Shown here: positions 31,677 to 34,517 of the stretch, one piece after another
How positions within the stretch are numbered: the stretch's first letter is position 1
Layout of the letters: each line of letters starts with the position of its first letter
NCBI GenBank assembly: GCA_003164045.1
Contig: PLRU01000051.1
Span: 101,517-136,033 of the forward strand
Length of the DNA: 34,517 nt
Source of the DNA: Candidatus Lustribacter telmatis
GTDB taxonomy: Bacteria; Vulcanimicrobiota; Vulcanimicrobiia; Vulcanimicrobiales; Vulcanimicrobiaceae
Direction of reading: 5' to 3'
Notes under the pieces: generated by a model
Databases searched by the model: none
Seen by the model: only the letters and a program-made list of their open reading frames with translations
Told to the model about the DNA's origin: nothing
Program-made: the position numbers and the translations under genes

Positions 31677-32738
31677 GTGGATATGGTGACCCGGCCGCTG
31701 AGCGCATTACTCAGCGGCCTTCTGCTGATCGGCGCGATGGCCGCGTGTGGTGGGGGTGGGGTCGCTACGACGCCCGTCGCGTCGCCGACACCGGCGTCGC
31801 AATCCGTCACGACGAGCACGACGACGTCGACGACGATCCCGACTGCGTACGTGGCCGGGTTCTCCGCCATCACGACCTTGCCGTCGACCAACGTCGCCGC
31901 TGCGATCACGGAGAGCCTAAGCATCTCGAGCTTCTCCGGGACGCCGGCACTCAGCACGGCCCGCAGCGCGATGAACGCGGCGCGCACGCCGCAAGACCTG
32001 ACCCAGACCGCCATCCTCTACGTCGAGTTTGTCACCTCGACGAGCGTTACGCTCAACGGCACGCCCGGAATCAGCATCACGCTCCCGTCGATCACCGCCG
32101 GCGCATCCTACTACCTGGCCGACTATAGCGCGACCGCCGGCTGGCAGGCGCCGGTCGCCGGCCCGGGCACGACCAGCGGCAATACTGTCTCGTTCGCCTC
32201 GAACGCGACCGCGACGCTGCAGCTCTCGGCAACGGTTCCGCTGGAGATCGCGCTCTACAGTGTGACCGGCTCGGCAACGCCTACGCCGACGCCTTCCCCG
32301 TCAGGGTCGCCGTCGCCGTCACCGTCACCCACGCCGACACTGGCCCCAACCCCGGTCGCCTCGCCCGCCTTGCTGACGTTCGACGCCGGCACGCCGACGT
32401 CGGCTCCGTTCACGGTCAGCGAAACGGGCGATACCGCGGCCTTCACCGCGGGCATCAACTGCACGGTCGCTCCGTCACCCTCGCCGCATCCGACCAGCAG
32501 CGCGTCACCGCTGCCCACTCCAACGCCGACGCCGAGCGGATCCGGATTCGTCGCGGCGCTCGCCGCGACGAGCGCAACGCCCACCGGCGGCGTTGCAACC
32601 TTCACGGTCAACTCGGGCAGCGTACCCGGTACCTGCACGGTCACGGTAACCGACGCTCGCAGCGCGACGACGATGGTCACCGTCGACGTCGACTCTGCCT
32701 CGATCGGCATCTTCTCTTCTCACCGGTCGACGCGTTAA
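31677..32738 (+). CDS. Lipoprotein with beta module, Ser/Pro-rich linkers and Ig-like end
   Basis: 353 residues from GTG 31677 (GAGAGGA 6 bases upstream; ATG 31683 also possible). Lipobox IGAMAAC followed by GGGG, then Ser/Thr/Pro stretches. Residues ~50-200 (YVEFVTSTSVTLNGTPG; SITLPSITAGASYYLADY; GWQAPVAGPGTTSG) repeat the module of the GH64-like lipoprotein. A long SP/TP linker follows (~200-235). The end is an Ig-like domain (LLTFDAGTPTSAPFTVSE ... TCTVTVTDARSA) split by a second Ser/Pro insert. It is anchored to the membrane by lipid, probably a surface protein. It is followed by a second lipoprotein gene whose ribosome site overlaps this stop. Confidence 0.65.
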   Translation: MDMVTRPLSALLSGLLLIGAMAACGGGGVATTPVASPTPASQSVTTSTTTSTTIPTAYVAGFSAITTLPSTNVAAAITESLSISSFSGTPALSTARSAMNAARTPQDLTQTAILYVEFVTSTSVTLNGTPGISITLPSITAGASYYLADYSATAGWQAPVAGPGTTSGNTVSFASNATATLQLSATVPLEIALYSVTGSATPTPTPSPSGSPSPSPSPTPTLAPTPVASPALLTFDAGTPTSAPFTVSETGDTAAFTAGINCTVAPSPSPHPTSSASPLPTPTPTPSGSGFVAALAATSATPTGGVATFTVNSGSVPGTCTVTVTDARSATTMVTVDVDSASIGIFSSHRSTR

Positions 32739-32750
32739 GGAGTGCGAAAC

Positions 32751-34145
32751 GTGAACAGCATCAAATCCCGTCTGCCACTGGCCGCACTGATCGTCGGCCT
32801 TGCCGCAGCTTCTCTCGCCGCATGCGGCGGGGGCGGCACCGGTAACACCACGACCCCGTCCGCCCCGATCGTGAATAACGGCGCGGGCTCCGGCTCGACG
32901 ACGCAGTCGACCGGCGCACACATTTCCTTCACCTACACGCAGGGCGTCGCGCGTCCGGGCACGAGCACGGCCGCAACGCGGCATATCGCCGGGTCGCGCG
33001 CGCCGAAGTTCATCGATTACTACGCCGTCGGCGGACTCCAGCTCACGATTACCAGCGGAACGGCAACGCCGCAAGTTCTCTACTACGACGTGACCAGGAC
33101 CAACCCGAACTGCGTCGTGACGGATACCACAAACAATAGCGTCGCCTGCACGCTGAACATCCCGACGCTCGGAACGACCGAAACGATCGCGGCGGTCGAA
33201 GTCGATCACCAACCGACCAACGTTTCGGCAACGACCGGCCTCGGCACAGGCTTTCCTTCGAACAGCGGCGTGATCGCCGTCGGTTCGACGAGCGTCACCT
33301 TGCCGGGCGGCTACACCAACGTTCCGCTCAGCCTCAATCCCGTGGTTGCGAGTTATTACGACTGCGGCTACAATACGTTGAGCGGCAATTTTGGCGAAGA
33401 TTACTCCAATTCGTCGAACACGCAGGCGCCGCGCATCGTCGTAACGGCCGGCACGCCGGCTACGGCGTATCTTTATCCGACCGACGTTACCGTCGACGGC
33501 GACATCCCGGCACCCGTCTCCACGCCCGCGGCTGGATTCGTCGGACAACCCTTCGTCGATGTCAACGGGACGGCGACGGCGCTCACCGCGACGTCCTCGT
33601 CATCCCACGTCTCGTTTTTCGTCGAGCCCGGCGCGGCCACCACGCCGGCGCCGACGTACACAACGAGCGCGAGCATACCCAATAGCTCGGTCAATTACGA
33701 GAACAACAACTACTACTCGATGATCTTCTTGGTTCAGTACGACGGTGTCGGTACGAGCCCGATGACGTTGACGTTCGCGAACAACCTCAGCGCGACGCCG
33801 CCCGCGTTCGGCGGCGGCACTCCTTCGCCCGCCTATACGTTTACCTACACCTACCCGATCGTGCCAGTTTCGCTGACGCCCGCGACGCTGACGTTCGCGT
33901 CAAGCGGCGCTTTAGCCCAAACGGTAACCGCAAGCGACAGCGGATCAACGCAAAACATGACCGCCCCAGCCTCGTGCATCTCGTCCGGCAGCGTTACGAT
34001 CGCCTCGGTCACCTCGCTCGCCCCGCTCGCGAACGGCTTGCAGTCGTTCACGATCGCACCGGTCGCAACCGGAACCTGTACCTTCAGCGTGAAGGACGGC
34101 CAAAGCAACGTCCCGACGAACACCGTGACCGTCACCGTAAATTAG
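32751..34145 (+). CDS. Lipoprotein with C-terminal Ig-like domain, unknown function
   Basis: 464 residues from GTG 32751; AAGGAG 8 bases upstream overlaps the previous stop, while the GTG at 32742 would sit on the ribosome site. Lipobox SLAAC with Cys25, then GGGG and Thr/Ser/Pro. The body is beta-rich with no known enzyme motif. The C-terminus (SLTPATLTFASSGALAQTVTA to CTFSVKDGQSN) is an Ig-like domain similar to the end of the preceding lipoprotein, so the pair are paralogous in that part. The two genes form one transcript. A surface adhesin or structural role is a guess. Confidence 0.7.
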   Translation: MNSIKSRLPLAALIVGLAAASLAACGGGGTGNTTTPSAPIVNNGAGSGSTTQSTGAHISFTYTQGVARPGTSTAATRHIAGSRAPKFIDYYAVGGLQLTITSGTATPQVLYYDVTRTNPNCVVTDTTNNSVACTLNIPTLGTTETIAAVEVDHQPTNVSATTGLGTGFPSNSGVIAVGSTSVTLPGGYTNVPLSLNPVVASYYDCGYNTLSGNFGEDYSNSSNTQAPRIVVTAGTPATAYLYPTDVTVDGDIPAPVSTPAAGFVGQPFVDVNGTATALTATSSSSHVSFFVEPGAATTPAPTYTTSASIPNSSVNYENNNYYSMIFLVQYDGVGTSPMTLTFANNLSATPPAFGGGTPSPAYTFTYTYPIVPVSLTPATLTFASSGALAQTVTASDSGSTQNMTAPASCISSGSVTIASVTSLAPLANGLQSFTIAPVATGTCTFSVKDGQSNVPTNTVTVTVN

Positions 34146-34172
34146 CGGAAACTGCACGCCTAAACCGCGCGG

Positions 34173-34194
34173 CGCCGGCCCTTTTCGGGCGGCG
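34173..34194 (+). terminator. Possible hairpin terminator after the lipoprotein pair
   Basis: CGCC-G-GCCC pairs with GGGC-GGCG around TTTTC, with one bulged G. It lies 27 bases after the lipoprotein stop. No T-run follows, so termination is uncertain. Confidence 0.3.
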
Positions 34195-34407
34195 ACCGTG
34201 TTGGTTTGAGTGCGGCTAGCGATGCCTGGCGATGCTCAACCAGCTCCGCGGCTTCCCGTACAACGGAAATCCCGTCAACACGATGACCTACTATATTCGC
34301 GGTATCGACGGGAAGTACGTCTTTCACAACACACGGTAACGCTGCATCCTCGAGATACGAAGGAGCGACGCAGAGGACTGTCGCCGTCGGTGTTGGAGAC
34401 GTCTTCC

Positions 34408-34517
34408 ATGACGATGAAACGGCGTGACGTTCTTCTTTCAGGCGGCGGAATCACGGCGGCCTTTGCCGCCGGTGCCGGATTCGGCGCACCGGCTCCGGTG
34501 GACGCGGCTACGCCGCC
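34408..34517 (+). CDS. Start of a Tat-exported protein (3' partial)
   Basis: ATG 34408 (or 34414) with GGAG 10 bases upstream. The 36 visible residues read MTMKRRDVLLSGGGITAAFA and on to a small-residue end, a twin-arginine signal (KRRDVLL), cut by the window end. It shows that this genome also uses the standard R-R form. The enzyme itself lies outside the window. The 262 bases before it hold the hairpin at 34173 and a 35-codon ORF at 34232-34339 that is too weak to call. Confidence 0.7.
   Translation, partial: MTMKRRDVLLSGGGITAAFAAGAGFGAPAPVDAATP

Noticed and set aside
34232..34339. 35-codon plus ORF before the Tat-signal gene
   Set aside because: Protein-like text (FPYNGNPVNTMTYYIRGIDG) but too short, no ribosome site, and no family; it might be the remnant of a larger gene.
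1..34517. CRISPR arrays, insertion sequences, phage attachment sites, riboswitches
   Set aside because: I saw no array of direct repeats, transposase, integrase or long leader with riboswitch-like pairing in the window.

Overview
The window is high-GC bacterial chromosome, densely packed with short gaps, frequent 1-4 base stop/start overlaps and many GTG or TTG starts. A single tRNA-Ile gene, a ribosomal/fatty-acid/SRP operon and many secreted proteins and lipoproteins (Cys followed by GGGG, then Ser/Pro/Thr-rich linkers) point to a free-living, probably two-membrane bacterium. The gene order and lipoprotein style remind me of Candidatus Eremiobacterota (WPS-2), but that is an inference from style and not a phylogenetic result.

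Layout. 1-2357 (+): the end of an HpaB-type flavin monooxygenase, an NMT1-like substrate-binding protein and an exported FrsA/DHPON-hydrolase-like alpha/beta hydrolase, apparently one operon. 2346-6526 (-): exported adenosine-deaminase-like protein, exported trypsin-like protease and an unclassified exported protein. 6620-8203 (+): an unclassified exported protein. 8181-13505 (-): a tight five-gene operon with a YeiH-type anion exporter, two MmgE/PrpD proteins (one complete, one cut down and lacking key motifs), an M48-like protein fused to an RDD membrane domain, and a TauE/SafE exporter. 13618-16225: small unknown protein, amine-oxidase-N-like stalk protein, YihY/BrkB membrane protein and a TolB-N/CsgG-like exported protein.

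16229-22841 (-) is the housekeeping core: DUF177, rpmF, fabH, fabD, fabG, acpP, ffh, rpsP, khpA-like and rimM, read from one good sigma-70-type promoter. It joins the usual rpmF-fab cluster to the ffh-rpsP-rimM cluster; plsX, rnc, smc and ftsY are not in it. 22869-24202 (+) is a three-gene unit: a lytic-transglycosylase-like protein and two small proteins that share a C-terminal helical region, a possible small secretion or envelope device.

24220-26241 (-) is a GH64-like beta-1,3-glucanase lipoprotein. 26324-29757 (-) is a three-gene unit: an exported thiamine-diphosphate enzyme, a c-type cytochrome and a yellow/SMP-30-like propeller. It could be a periplasmic 2-oxoacid oxidation module and is my main candidate for something undescribed. 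29845-30019 (+) is tRNA-Ile(GAT) with its promoter and terminator. The rest holds three small minus-strand genes (one DsrE-like and exported), two tandem lipoproteins and the start of a Tat-exported protein cut by the window end. Across the window, four exported proteins carry an R-G-x-F signal motif where the Tat consensus has R-R-x-F.
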